Under the pieces are notes generated by a model. The model was not told the DNA's origin, made no database searches, and was given only the letters and a program-made list of their open reading frames with translations. Made by a program: the position numbers and the translations under genes. Shown piece by piece: positions 8,832 to 23,973 of a stretch of DNA of 64,000 nucleotides. This DNA comes from Geodermatophilus obscurus (lineage in GTDB: Bacteria; Actinomycetota; Actinomycetes; Mycobacteriales; Geodermatophilaceae). The DNA lies in the NCBI RefSeq assembly GCF_900115395.1, contig NZ_FOWE01000002.1, forward strand, positions 124,001-188,000, given 5' to 3'. Positions within the stretch are counted from its first letter, which is position 1. Each line of letters opens with the position of its first letter.

Positions 8832-9688
8832 GACCGGGCCGTCCGGCGCGGGTCGGCCGGCCGGGTGGCGAACCCGTAGGCGGCGGCCCGGCTGAGCAGG
8901 TCCAGGGCGAACGGCATGTCGTGGGCGAGGTAGCGCCGGGCCAGCCGGCGGGGCTCGAGGGCCAGCCGGTGCACCCACTCGCCGCCCACCCGCTGCAGCA
9001 CGACCGGTGCCCGCCTGAACTGTCCGGCGGCGAACGGGATGCCCGCGCCGCAGCCGAGCAGCCACGCCTCGGGCAGCCGGGGCCGCAGCCGGGCGATGAG
9101 CCGCTCCTGCTTGGGGAACCCGAGGCCGACCAGCACGAGGTCGGGCTGCGCGGCCACGACCCGGTCGAGGACGGCGGCCAGGTGCCCGGGGTCGCGGTCG
9201 AAGCCGTACGGCGGGGAGTCGGTGCCGGCCACGGTGGTGCCGGGGAGGCGGGTCACCAGCGCCTCGGCGGCCGCCTCGGGCACCCCCGGTTCGCCGCCGA
9301 GGAGGTAGACGGAGCGGCCGTGGGCGGCCGCCGCCGCGGCGAGCGTCCCGACCAGCGAGGCACCGGTGACCCGCTCGGGCAGCGGGTCACCGGCCAGCCG
9401 CGAGGCCCAGACGAGGGGCATGCCGTCGGCGACGGCGAACGTCGCCGACGCGACCAGCTCCGCCAGCCCGGCGTCGCGCGCGGCCGCGCGCAGGATGTCG
9501 ACGTTGACGGTCACGATCCAGCCGCCGCGACCGGCGGCCCACCCGGCGACCACCTCGCCGGCGACGGCGGGCTCGGTGAGCGCCGCGATGGCGGTGCCCC
9601 CGACCGTGCACAGCCGCACGGGATCCGGCTCCGGCGCCCCGCCGGTGATGCGGTCGTCCCGCGGCGGTGGAGCCGTGACGCTGGTCAT
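8828..9688 (-). CDS. WecG/TagA/CpsF family glycosyltransferase
   Basis: 286 residues. Diagnostic motifs are 'WIVTVNVDILRAA' (T-x-N-x-D at the active site), 'FAVADGMPLVWASRL' (ADGxP), 'VYLLGGEPGV', 'LVLVGLGFPKQE' (GxPxQE) and 'GCGAGIPFAAGQFRRAP', all in the usual order and spacing. Members transfer N-acetylmannosamine or a related sugar to undecaprenyl-diphospho-GlcNAc as the second step of teichoic acid, ECA or EPS repeat-unit synthesis. It heads a two-gene minus-strand operon facing away from mfd, so it starts the opposite arm of the glycan locus. C-terminal membrane-binding helices are Arg/Leu-rich, as in TagA. Confidence 0.9.
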   Translation of the reverse strand: MTSVTAPPPRDDRITGGAPEPDPVRLCTVGGTAIAALTEPAVAGEVVAGWAAGRGGWIVTVNVDILRAAARDAGLAELVASATFAVADGMPLVWASRLAGDPLPERVTGASLVGTLAAAAAAHGRSVYLLGGEPGVPEAAAEALVTRLPGTTVAGTDSPPYGFDRDPGHLAAVLDRVVAAQPDLVLVGLGFPKQERLIARLRPRLPEAWLLGCGAGIPFAAGQFRRAPVVLQRVGGEWVHRLALEPRRLARRYLAHDMPFALDLLSRAAAYGFATRPADPRRTARS

Positions 9689-9969
9689 GGGGCCGGATCG
9701 TGTCGACGTCGGGGTCGCGGGAGGCGGTCCGGCCTCCCGGCCCGTTCCCCCTGACGCGTGTCCTCACGAGCGGTGACCGGGCCCGCCGTCTGCGCGCGCT
9801 CGTGCCGCGGTGAGCAACACGGATGCGGCGGATCACCTCACGGTGGGTCACCGGTCCGGGGGCACCGGGACGTCCGGCACGGCCCCCACCCGGCGGTTAG
9901 CCTGGGAGGGGGCCTGCGCCGCACTCGGCGGCACCGCTGCGGGCCGTCGTCCCCCTGGAGGAAGTCCCC
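9689..9969. promoter_or_regulatory. Divergent intergenic region wecG-like / mfd
   Basis: 281 bp between two divergent starts. A TAGCCT hexamer at 9898-9903 fits the actinobacterial TAnnnT -10 box for mfd, leaving about a 60-nt leader with GGAGGAAG before GTG 9970. I see no convincing -35 and no clear -10 for the minus-strand gene. Confidence 0.35.
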
Positions 9970-13545
<3,576 letters not shown>

Positions 13546-13560
13546 CTCCCGGCTGGCCGG

Positions 13561-13821
13561 GTCGCCGCGACGAGTGGGGGCCGGAGGCCTCCGCGAGGAG
13601 TGGCGGGTGGGGCTCAGCGCAGCCGGGGGACCGCACGTGGCCGCGGTGTCGCCGCGACGAGTGGGGGCCGGAGGCCTCCGCGAGGAGTGGCGGGTGGGGC
13701 TCAGCGCAGCCGGGGGACGGCACGTGGCCGTGGTGTCGCCGCGACGAGTGGGGGCCGGAGGCCTCCGCGAGGAGTGGCGGGTGGGGCTCAGCGCAGCCGG
13801 GGGACGGCACGTGGCCGTGGT
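13561..13821. repeat. Three tandem copies of an 87-bp unit
   Basis: Copies start at 13561, 13648 and 13735 and are nearly identical: differences are confined to a few bases, such as ACCGCACG versus ACGGCACG and CCGCGG versus CCGTGG. Each unit contains the palindrome GGAGGCCTCC and GC-rich inverted segments. 87 is divisible by three, so all frames stay open across it, giving a spurious 29-residue repeat on both strands. It fills the space between mfd and the synthetase stop. It is not a CRISPR: units are contiguous, without spacers. Confidence 0.9.
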
Positions 13822-13843
13822 GTCGGCCGGTAGGCCGACGGTG

Positions 13844-16762
13844 TCATCGCAGCGCCACCGAGAAGCGGGCGGCGAGAGTGCCGACGTGCTGCTCGCTGAG
13901 CAGGCCGACCCGGTCGTCGTCGAGGTCGCCGTGGTGCCCGGGGACGACCACGACCGCGAGCCGGCGGGCGACGCGCCGCCACGCCGACAGCGTCCCGCGG
14001 ACGGTGGGTCGCGACCCCTCGGCCAGGAAGAAGGTCACCGGCGCGGCGACCTGCGCCGGCCGGAACGCCTCGCCCACGGCCTCCGACCGGGTGAAGAAGG
14101 CCAGCTCCGGGTCCGCGACGGCGGCCGGTGACCTCTCCGGGACGGCGGCGGACGGACGGAGCCGGCGGCGCACCGCGGCGGCCGGGCCGCCGGAGCGCAG
14201 GGTCCGCAGCCGGGCCCACCAGCGCTGGGCGGTGAGCTCCCGCCGGCCGAGCGAGGCGCGCGGCGGGCGGACGTCGAGCAGCCCCAGCCAGGCGACGGTC
14301 TCGCCCTCGGCCTCCAGCGCCGCCGTCATCGCGGTCGCGACCAGGCCGCCGAAGGAGTAGCCGGCCAGGCTGTAGGGCCCCTCGGGCTGCACCGCGCGCA
14401 GCCGGCTCACCGCCCGCTGCGCCACCTCCTCGATGGTCGAGTGCGTCCCGTCCGGGCCGGTGAGTGCGGGCTGCAGGCCGAGGACCGGCCGCCCGGTCGC
14501 GAGTCGGCGCACCAGCCCGGCGTAGAGGTTGAGCTGTCCCCAGGCGTCGGCCACCAGCACGACCGGGCGCCCGGCGCCCCCGCGGAGCACCGGCACGCCA
14601 CCGTCCCCGGCCGATCCCGCCGCGACCGCCCGGGCCAGGCCGCGCGGCGTCGGCCGGTCGGCGAACACCTCCAGCGGCACGTCGGCGCCGAGGTCGAGCC
14701 GGACCCGCCGCAGCAGGCTCAGCACCTGCCGGGAGGTGCCGCCGAGGTCGGCGAAGTCGTCGTCGGGCCCGACGGCGCCGGTCCCGAGCACCTCGGTCCA
14801 CAGCGCGGTGACCGCCTGCAGCAGCGGGTCGCCGTCGGGAGCCGCGGCAGCGCCACCGGCCGTCGCGGCGGCCACGGCGGCCCGGACGGCCTCCAGGCAG
14901 CCGGGGGACCGCAGCGCGCCGGCGTTGGCCACCGGGTCGCCGTTCACCGCGTCGCGGGCGGCCCGCTCCGAGCGCTTGCCGTTGTGCGTCGTCGGGAGCT
15001 CCGGGACGGCAACCACCAGCGCCGGCACGTGCGCGGCCGAGGCCTGCTCGCGCAGCCGGCGGCGGATCGTGCGGTCCAGGCCGCCGGACAGCGTGGCCCC
15101 CTCGCGCAGCACGACCAGCAGCACTATCCGGGTCGCGCCGGGGCGGCCGGGGTCGCGCTGCTCGACGGCCATGACGTCGGCGATCTCCGGCACGCCGCGC
15201 AGCACGGTGTAGATCTCGCTGGGCCCGATGCGGACGCCGTCGACGTTGAGCACGCCGTCGGAGCGGCCGTGCACGCGGGCGGACCCGTCGGCGTCGACGT
15301 CGACGAGGTCGCCGTGCGTCCACACGCCCGGGTGCGCGGCGAAGTAGGAGGCGTGGAAGCGGGCGCCGTCGGGGTCGCGCAGGAAGCCCACCGGGCGGGA
15401 GGGGAAGGGGTTGCGGCAGACCAGCTCGCCGACGGCGCCGACGACCTCCGCGCCGTCCTCGTCGACGGCGGCCACGTCGAGCCCGAGGCTGCGAGCCTGG
15501 CTGCGGCCCCGGCGCACCGGCGCGTCCGGGGTGCCCAGGACGAAGCAGCCGATGACGTCGGTGCCGCCGGAGATCGACTGCAGCGGGACCGGGCCGACGT
15601 GCTCGGCCACCCAGTCGAACTGCCAGTCGTGCAGCACCGCACCGGTCGAGAGCACCGCGCGCACGCGGGACAGGTCGACCTCCGCGGCCGGGCGGTAGCC
15701 GGCGTCCTGGCACAGCTGCAGGTATGCCGGGCTGGTGCCGAAGACGGTGACCCCGTGCGCGGCGACCAGCTCCCACAGCGTCCCCGGACCGCTGACCGGG
15801 CCGTCGTAGGTGACCACGTGCGCGCCGACCGCCAGCGCCGACAGCTGCCAGTTCCACATCATCCAGGCGGTGGTGGTGTGGAAGTACAGCGTGTCGGCGG
15901 GCGTGAGGTCGCCGTGCAGGCGGTGCTCCTTGACGTGCTCGAGGAGCGTGCCGCCCGCGCCGTGGACCATCGCCTTGGGCGGGCCGGTGGTGCCCGAGGA
16001 GAACATGACGAACAGCGGGTGGTCGAAGGGCCGCCGCTCCCACTCCGGTGCCGGTCCGGCGCCGGCGACGAGGTCGGCCAGCCGGTCGGCCGGCAGCGGG
16101 CCGCCGGGCAGCGGCAGGTCGTCGAGGACGACGAGCCGGCGCGCGGTGGGCAGGCCGGCGACCAGTGCCTCCGCCGTCCCCGTGCCCATGGCGGCGCGGT
16201 CGAGCACCAGGAACGCCGGCTCGACCTGCTCGAAGCGCCCGAGGAGGGCCGCGGCCCCCATGTCCGGCGCCGCGGTGGACACCGGGGCCCCCAGCGCCGC
16301 GGCGGCGAGGGCCACCACGATCGTGCCCGCGGTGTGCGGCGCGACGAGCACCACGCGGTCACCGGCCACCAGCCCGGCGCCGGCCAGCGCGGCGGCGGTC
16401 CCGGCGACCTCCGCGCGCAGCCGGCCGCGGGTGAGCGTCTCGGCCGGGCGGCCGGCGTGCACGGCGGTCACCGCCCGGGCGTCGTCGGGGACGCCGGGCA
16501 GCGGCCGCAGCAGCGCCTCGGCGTAGTTGAGCCGGACGTCGGGGAAGAAGCGCGCGGTCTCGACGTCCCCGCTGGTCCGCACGACGTCGGCCGATCCGGA
16601 CCAGGGCAGCTGCGTCCAGTCCAGCAGCGTGCGCCAGAACAGCTCCGGCTGCGCCACCGAGAAGGCGTGGAGGGCGCCGGGTGCGTCCAGCGCGAGGCCG
16701 GTCACCTCCTCGCAGCGGGCCCGGAACAGCGCGAGCTGGGTGCGGGCGGGAGCGAGCGTCAT
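13844..16762 (-). CDS. Acetoacetyl-CoA-synthetase-like adenylation / carrier / thioesterase fusion
   Basis: 972 residues from ATG 16762 (the frame runs on upstream but without homology). Residues 1-600 are an adenylate-forming enzyme most like acetoacetyl-CoA synthetase ('RFFPDVRLNYAEALL' near 71-85). It has the A3 loop 'FSSGTTGPPKAMVHG' (254-268), 'SISGGTDVIGCF', 'THGDLVDVD', and the catalytic lysine in 'THNGKRSERAA'. A carrier domain follows with 'DDDFADLGGTSRQVL', phosphopantetheine Ser about 677. Then comes a thioesterase with 'GYSFGG' (Ser about 803) and a late 'GHHGDL' His. There is no condensation, ketosynthase or reductase domain. ATG overlaps the stop of the PPTase gene. Predicted to activate a short acyl/beta-keto acid, load it in cis and release, lactonise or dimerise it. 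Product unknown. Confidence 0.85.
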   Translation of the reverse strand: MTLAPARTQLALFRARCEEVTGLALDAPGALHAFSVAQPELFWRTLLDWTQLPWSGSADVVRTSGDVETARFFPDVRLNYAEALLRPLPGVPDDARAVTAVHAGRPAETLTRGRLRAEVAGTAAALAGAGLVAGDRVVLVAPHTAGTIVVALAAAALGAPVSTAAPDMGAAALLGRFEQVEPAFLVLDRAAMGTGTAEALVAGLPTARRLVVLDDLPLPGGPLPADRLADLVAGAGPAPEWERRPFDHPLFVMFSSGTTGPPKAMVHGAGGTLLEHVKEHRLHGDLTPADTLYFHTTTAWMMWNWQLSALAVGAHVVTYDGPVSGPGTLWELVAAHGVTVFGTSPAYLQLCQDAGYRPAAEVDLSRVRAVLSTGAVLHDWQFDWVAEHVGPVPLQSISGGTDVIGCFVLGTPDAPVRRGRSQARSLGLDVAAVDEDGAEVVGAVGELVCRNPFPSRPVGFLRDPDGARFHASYFAAHPGVWTHGDLVDVDADGSARVHGRSDGVLNVDGVRIGPSEIYTVLRGVPEIADVMAVEQRDPGRPGATRIVLLVVLREGATLSGGLDRTIRRRLREQASAAHVPALVVAVPELPTTHNGKRSERAARDAVNGDPVANAGALRSPGCLEAVRAAVAAATAGGAAAAPDGDPLLQAVTALWTEVLGTGAVGPDDDFADLGGTSRQVLSLLRRVRLDLGADVPLEVFADRPTPRGLARAVAAGSAGDGGVPVLRGGAGRPVVLVADAWGQLNLYAGLVRRLATGRPVLGLQPALTGPDGTHSTIEEVAQRAVSRLRAVQPEGPYSLAGYSFGGLVATAMTAALEAEGETVAWLGLLDVRPPRASLGRRELTAQRWWARLRTLRSGGPAAAVRRRLRPSAAVPERSPAAVADPELAFFTRSEAVGEAFRPAQVAAPVTFFLAEGSRPTVRGTLSAWRRVARRLAVVVVPGHHGDLDDDRVGLLSEQHVGTLAARFSVALR

Positions 16763-17415
16763 CGCGGGGTCTCCTCGTCGGGGGCGGTGGCGAGGCTGGC
16801 CACCCATCCGTCGGGCACGGGCACGTCCCGGACCGACCAGCCGTCCACCGTGACCGGGGCGTGCCCGACCCCGGTGACGGTGGCGGCGAGCCCACCCCGC
16901 ACGCCGGCGCCGCGGCCCTTGAGCACGGCCTCCTTGCGGGTCCAGGCGCGCGTCGCCGCCAGGGCGCGGTCCCGTGCCGGCAGGGTGGCGAGCTGCTGCT
17001 GCTCGACCGGGGCCAGCCAGCCCTCGTCGAGCACCGCGGCCGTCCAGGGCGCCACCGGCTCGACGTCGACGCCGAGCCGGCAGCCGCGGCCCACGGCGAC
17101 CAGGCCCAGCGCGCCGGCGGCCGAGCAGCCGGCGTCCAGGCCGGTGCCCGCCGGCAGCTGCGGCCGTCCCAGCGCCCCCGCGGTGAGCGGCACCTCGGCC
17201 GGGCCGGTGCCCAGCTCGGCGGCGAGGACGGTGCGCAGGGCGGCGCGCAGCAGCACGCGGCGCCGGTGGACGGCGGGGGTGCCGCGTCGCGCCCGGGCGA
17301 GCTCGGCCGGGCTCAGCACGGACTCGGCGCGGGCCACCTCGTCGTCGTCGGCGGCCAGGTCGACCAGCGTCAGGGCGACGTCGGCCCGCGGGGAGGGCGG
17401 GGCGGGCAGCGGCAT
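16759..17415 (-). CDS. 4'-phosphopantetheinyl transferase (Sfp type)
   Basis: 218 residues from ATG 17415, the best start: the upstream extension in the frame is low-complexity. Family motifs are 'LGVDVEPV' (Mg-binding Asp and Glu) and 'WTRKEAVLKGRGAG', the W-x-x-K-E-A-x-x-K signature. An N-terminal half with 'LLRAALRTVLA' and 'GRPQLPAG' corresponds to pseudo-dimer lobe one. It moves the phosphopantetheine arm of CoA to a carrier serine. The ATGA overlap with the downstream synthetase makes that carrier (Ser about 677) its obvious client. A divergent lipoprotein gene lies 128 bp upstream. Confidence 0.9.
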   Translation of the reverse strand: MPLPAPPSPRADVALTLVDLAADDDEVARAESVLSPAELARARRGTPAVHRRRVLLRAALRTVLAAELGTGPAEVPLTAGALGRPQLPAGTGLDAGCSAAGALGLVAVGRGCRLGVDVEPVAPWTAAVLDEGWLAPVEQQQLATLPARDRALAATRAWTRKEAVLKGRGAGVRGGLAATVTGVGHAPVTVDGWSVRDVPVPDGWVASLATAPDEETPR

Positions 17416-17542
17416 GCGCGGATGCTGGCAGGGCGGGCACGCGCGCGGATCCCTCGTCGGGGGGAGCCGGAGCCGGCGGCACCCGCCCGGGCGAGGTCTG
17501 CGCCTGCCCGGGGCTCCGACCCCGGTGTGGCACGCTCCGCTG

Positions 17543-18523
17543 GTGCAGACGCGTCGCCTGACCGCATCGCTGGCCGCTGGCCTCGTCGCGCTGACCGCGG
17601 CGGGCTGCCGCACCTCGCCGAACGTCGCCGCCTACGTCGGCGAGGAACAGATCACGGTGGCCGAGCTCCGGTCCGCCGTCGACGACCGGCTCGCCGACCC
17701 GGCGGTCGCCGAGGCCGTCGGCGGGCCCGGGAGCGCCTACACCCGCCAGGTGCTCACCCTCCTCGTGCGCGAGGAGGTGTACGCCGCCGCCGCCCGGGAG
17801 TACGGCGTCGAGGTCACCGACCGCGAGGTCGCCGCGTACGTCGAGCAGGCGCTGGCCGGCCAGGACGCCGAGGCGCTGTACGCGCAGGCCGCCGGGGAGG
17901 GCTACTCGCGCGAGGACGTCCGGGAGAGCGCCCGTCAGCAGCTGCTGCGCCGGGAGCTCGGCGCGGCCACCGGGGAGGTCCCGCCCGTCGACGAGGCGGC
18001 GCTGCGCGCCCGCTACGAGGAGGTCCGCGGCCAGCTCGAGCGGCTCCGGCTGGGCTACTTCGTCGTCCCCGACCAGGCCACCGCCGACGCCGAACTCGCC
18101 GCCCTCACCGCCGACCCGGCGTCCTACCCCGCCGTCGCGGCGCGCTTCCCGGGGCAGAACTCGCTGCCGCAGCTGGAGGAGACCGCGGCCGGCGAGGTCA
18201 GCGGCCCCCTCGCCGAGGGCATCGCCGCGGCGCCGGCCGGGACCGGCTTCACGCTGACGGTGCCCCAGGTGGTGGGCGTGGTCGTCGTATTCGTCGCCGA
18301 GCGGGTCACGCCGCCGTTCGAGGAGGTCCGGCCGCAGCTGGAGAGCGAGGCCGGGCAGGGGGTGGAGGAGGCCGGCGCGGGCGTCGTCGACGAGTTCCGC
18401 GGCGACCTCCGGCTCACCGTCAACCCGCGGTACGGCTCGCTGGAGGACGACGTGGTGCAGGAGGCCGACGGCGGCGTCGTCGACCTGCTGGACGACGACG
18501 CCGCCGCCACGACCGGGGGCTGA
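17543..18523 (+). CDS. SurA-like peptidyl-prolyl isomerase/foldase lipoprotein
   Basis: 326 residues. GTG 17543 gives a classic lipoprotein signal: QTRR, hydrophobic stretch, and lipobox LTAAGC with Cys about residue 22. After it comes 'VAAYVGEEQITVAELRSAVDD', split at the SurA_N start (IAxVNGxxIT-like). A helical domain ('LVREEVYAAAAREYGVEVT') follows, then a parvulin-like segment ('EVSGPLAEGIAAAPAG'). Extracytoplasmic chaperone or PPIase. There is no Shine-Dalgarno, but a CACGCT hexamer 6 nt before GTG suits a leaderless mRNA. Followed 3 nt later by mazG. The parvulin part is weak, so it may be a chaperone without isomerase activity. Confidence 0.8.
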   Translation: MQTRRLTASLAAGLVALTAAGCRTSPNVAAYVGEEQITVAELRSAVDDRLADPAVAEAVGGPGSAYTRQVLTLLVREEVYAAAAREYGVEVTDREVAAYVEQALAGQDAEALYAQAAGEGYSREDVRESARQQLLRRELGAATGEVPPVDEAALRARYEEVRGQLERLRLGYFVVPDQATADAELAALTADPASYPAVAARFPGQNSLPQLEETAAGEVSGPLAEGIAAAPAGTGFTLTVPQVVGVVVVFVAERVTPPFEEVRPQLESEAGQGVEEAGAGVVDEFRGDLRLTVNPRYGSLEDDVVQEADGGVVDLLDDDAAATTGG

Positions 18524-18526
18524 GGC

Positions 18527-21519
<2,993 letters not shown>

Positions 21520-21524
21520 CGCAG

Positions 21525-22058
21525 GTGAGCGCGGGTACCGGCCGGCGACGTTCCACCGGCCGGCCGCTGTCGCACGCCGCGTCCCGGCCGGTCCCGGCCG
21601 GGACGCGCTCGGGCGCGGGCAGCCGTCCCGCCCCGCGGCCCAACCGGCGCGCGGCGCGGCCGGCACCCCGTGCCACGGCCGCCCGGCGGCCCCTGGTCAC
21701 CGGGCGCGTGGTGCTGCTGGTCGGGCTGCTGCTGCTCTTGGCGCTGACCCTGGCCGGGCCGGTGCGGCAGTGGCTGGAGGGCCGGGCCGAGCTCGCCCGA
21801 CTGGCCGCCGGGAGCACCGCCTACGACCAGCGCATCGCCGACCTCGAGGCGGAGCTGGCGCGCCAGTCCGACCCGGACTGGACCGCCCGCCAGGCCCGCG
21901 AGCGGCTGGCCTACGTGCTGCCCGGGGACCGGCTCGTCGTCGTGGTCGACGGCGAGGTGGCCGAGGGCGACGCCGGCACCCTGCCCGAGGCGCCGGACAC
22001 CACGCCACGGCCCTGGTACGAGGAGCTGCTGGGCTCGGTCGCCGAGGCCGACGGGTGA
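21525..22058 (+). CDS. FtsB/DivIC septum formation initiator protein
   Basis: 177 residues. A long basic N-terminus (about 55 residues, Arg/Pro/Ala-rich) precedes one membrane segment (residues 57-77). A leucine-zipper coiled coil follows ('LARLAAGSTAYDQRIADLEAELARQ', heptads of L/I/A), then 'DPDWTARQARERLAYVLPGD', the DivIC signature with Tyr/Leu before PGD. It bridges divisome proteins FtsL and FtsQ outside the membrane. Position directly behind eno and before DUF501 is conserved in Actinobacteria. Its stop overlaps the next GTG (GTGA). Confidence 0.9.
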   Translation: MSAGTGRRRSTGRPLSHAASRPVPAGTRSGAGSRPAPRPNRRAARPAPRATAARRPLVTGRVVLLVGLLLLLALTLAGPVRQWLEGRAELARLAAGSTAYDQRIADLEAELARQSDPDWTARQARERLAYVLPGDRLVVVVDGEVAEGDAGTLPEAPDTTPRPWYEELLGSVAEADG

Positions 22059-22657
22059 AGGACCTACCTGCCCCTCACCGCTCGCAGGCTCGGGACGAGC
22101 CCCTGCAGCAGGGCCGTTCCGGTTCCTCACCGGGACGGCCGGTCCGCGAGCCGGTCACGCCGGAGGAGCGTGACGTCGTCGCCCGCCAGCTGGGCCGCGA
22201 CCCGCGGGCGGTGCGGGCGGTGGCGCACCGCTGCCCGTGCGGCCAGCCCGACGTGGTGCAGACCTCGCCGCGGCTGGAGGACGGCACGCCGTTCCCGACG
22301 CTGTACTACCTGACCTGCCCGCGGGCGTCGGCGGCCGCCAGCCGGCTGGAGTCGGCCGGCCGGATGCGCGAGTGGCAGGCCGACCTCGGCACCGACGCCG
22401 GCCTGGCCGCCGCCTACCGCGCCGCGCACGAGGCCTACCTCGCCGAGCGGGACGCCCTCGGCGAGCTGCCCACCCGCAGCACCGCCGGCGGCATGCCCGA
22501 CCGGGTCAAGTGCCTGCACGCCCTCGCCGGGCACGCGCTGGCCGCCGGCCCCGGCGTCAACCCGGTCGGCGACCGCGCGGTGGCCGAGATGGGGGAGTGG
22601 TGGGCGCACGGCCCCTGCGCACAGCCGGAGACACCTCAGCCGGAGGGACGTCCGTGA
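22055..22657 (+). CDS. DUF501 domain protein
   Basis: 200 residues from GTG 22055, which overlaps the ftsB-like stop. The DUF501 core begins about residue 35 ('VTPEERDVVARQLGRDPRA') and holds 'VAHRCPCGQPDVVQTSPRL', 'FPTLYYLTCPRA', 'RMREWQADL' and 'GMPDRVKCLHALAGHALA', with conserved Cys and His residues that could bind a metal. Function is unknown in the family. Genomic linkage to eno, DivIC and Ppx is highly conserved. The stop overlaps the GTG of the next gene, so three consecutive genes are coupled by GTGA junctions. Confidence 0.9.
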   Translation: MKDLPAPHRSQARDEPLQQGRSGSSPGRPVREPVTPEERDVVARQLGRDPRAVRAVAHRCPCGQPDVVQTSPRLEDGTPFPTLYYLTCPRASAAASRLESAGRMREWQADLGTDAGLAAAYRAAHEAYLAERDALGELPTRSTAGGMPDRVKCLHALAGHALAAGPGVNPVGDRAVAEMGEWWAHGPCAQPETPQPEGRP

Positions 22658-23604
22658 CCCGCGTGGCCGCCGTCGACTGCGGCACCAACTCCATCCGCCT
22701 GCTGGTCGCCGACGTCCCGCCGGAGGGCGCGCACACCGACCTGCTGCGCCGCATGGAGGTGGTCCGCCTCGGCCAGGGCGTCGACGCCACCGGCCGGCTC
22801 GCCCCCGAGGCGATCGAGCGCACCCGCGTCGTGCTCGCCGAGTACGCCGCCCAGGCCCGCGACCTCGGCGCGACGGCGGTGCGGATGGTGGCCACCAGCG
22901 CCACCCGCGACGCGGCCAACCGCGCCGACTTCGAGTCGATGGTCCTCGACACCCTGGGCCAGCGGCCCGACGTCGTCCCCGGCGACGAGGAGGCGCGGCT
23001 GTCCTTCCTCGGCGCCACCGCCTCCCTCGACGCCGCGGCCGCCGCGCACGGGGGCCCGCCTCCGCGCCCGCCGTACCTGGTCGTCGACATCGGCGGCGGG
23101 TCGACGGAGTTCGTGCTCGGCGACTCCGGCGGCGTGCGCGCCGCCCGCTCGGTCGACATCGGGTGTGTGCGGCTCACCGAGCGGCACCTGCACGGCGACC
23201 CGCCGACCCCCGACGAGATCGGCAGCAGCGAGGCCGACATCCGGGCCGCGCTGGCCGAGGTGGCCGAGGCGGTGCCGGTGGGGGAGACGGCGACGCTGGT
23301 GGGCCTGGCCGGCTCGGTGACCACCGTGGCGGCGCTGGCGCTGCGGCTGCCGGCCTACGACGCCGAGGCCATCCACGGCTCGCGGATCCCGGTGGGCGCC
23401 GTCCGGTCGGTCACCGCGGGGCTGCTCACCGCCACCCGGCAGCGCCGCGCGGTCGAGGCGGTGATGCACCCGGGGCGGGTCGACGTCATCGGCGCCGGCG
23501 CGCTGGTGCTGCGGGTGGTGATGGACGCGTTCGCGCTCGACGAGGTGGTCGTCAGCGAGCACGACATCCTCGACGGCATCGCGATCCGGCTCGCGCGCGG
23601 ATGA
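22654..23604 (+). CDS. ppx: Exopolyphosphatase / guanosine pentaphosphatase (Ppx/GppA)
   Basis: 316 residues, the short actinobacterial form with only the two ASKHA-fold lobes. Motifs are 'VAAVDCGTNSIRLLVAD' (phosphate 1), 'MVATSATRDAANR', 'YLVVDIGGGSTEFVLG' (phosphate 2) and 'LVGLAGSVTTVAALAL' (adenosine-like loop), with catalytic Glu expected in 'VPGDEEARLSF'. It hydrolyses polyphosphate ends and/or pppGpp to ppGpp; the two activities cannot be told apart from sequence. The C-terminal HD-like domain of E. coli Ppx is absent. Start is set by the GTGA overlap. Confidence 0.92.
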   Translation: MTRVAAVDCGTNSIRLLVADVPPEGAHTDLLRRMEVVRLGQGVDATGRLAPEAIERTRVVLAEYAAQARDLGATAVRMVATSATRDAANRADFESMVLDTLGQRPDVVPGDEEARLSFLGATASLDAAAAAHGGPPPRPPYLVVDIGGGSTEFVLGDSGGVRAARSVDIGCVRLTERHLHGDPPTPDEIGSSEADIRAALAEVAEAVPVGETATLVGLAGSVTTVAALALRLPAYDAEAIHGSRIPVGAVRSVTAGLLTATRQRRAVEAVMHPGRVDVIGAGALVLRVVMDAFALDEVVVSEHDILDGIAIRLARG

Positions 23605-23617
23605 CGGACCCCCTGCC

Positions 23618-23911
23618 TCACCCCACCTCGTCGACCCCGGGCGGGAGCTTGCCGGTCAGCGACGTGTAGGCCGCGGCGGCGCCGCGCGCGGCCAGCAGCC
23701 GGCCGCCGGCGACCGCCAGGCCGGAGAACGCGGCCCAGGCCAGCGCGTCGGGCCAGAAGACGCCGGGCGCGGCGGGGTTCTTCGGCGGGGTCGTGCCGCG
23801 CGCGGCGTACCAGGCCGCGTCGGTGAGCTTGCGGACGGCGATGCCGGACAGGGTGGTGGCTCCGGCGCCCAGGAGCTTCCAGGTCATCGGCGGCTTGGTC
23901 TTCCTGGCCAT
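23618..23911 (-). CDS. DUF4235 small membrane protein
   Basis: 97 residues from ATG 23911. The sequence runs 'MTWKLLGAGATTLSGIAVRK' (first membrane segment), 'WYAARGTTPPKNPAAPGVFW', then a second membrane segment 'ALAWAAFSGLAVAGGRLLAA' and a short tail with 'YTSLTGKLPPG'. This arrangement, with the P-x-N-P motif between the helices, is that of DUF4235, a family found almost only in Actinobacteria. Function unknown. It converges on ppx with only 13 bp between stops and diverges from the uracil-DNA glycosylase gene. Confidence 0.88.
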   Translation of the reverse strand: MARKTKPPMTWKLLGAGATTLSGIAVRKLTDAAWYAARGTTPPKNPAAPGVFWPDALAWAAFSGLAVAGGRLLAARGAAAAYTSLTGKLPPGVDEVG

Positions 23912-23973
23912 GCGGTGATCATGCCCTGCCACCCCGGGAGCCGCCCGCCCCGGCCGGGTGCTGCACTGGGTGG

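Noticed and set aside
1..9700. Horizontal transfer of the glycan locus
   Set aside because: GC content, start-codon use and overlaps look like the rest of the window; no transposase, integrase or att-like repeats at its edges.
13561..13821. CRISPR array or repeat protein in the 87-bp units
   Set aside because: No spacers between units, and frames on both strands stay open simply because 87 is a multiple of three; no start with ribosome site.
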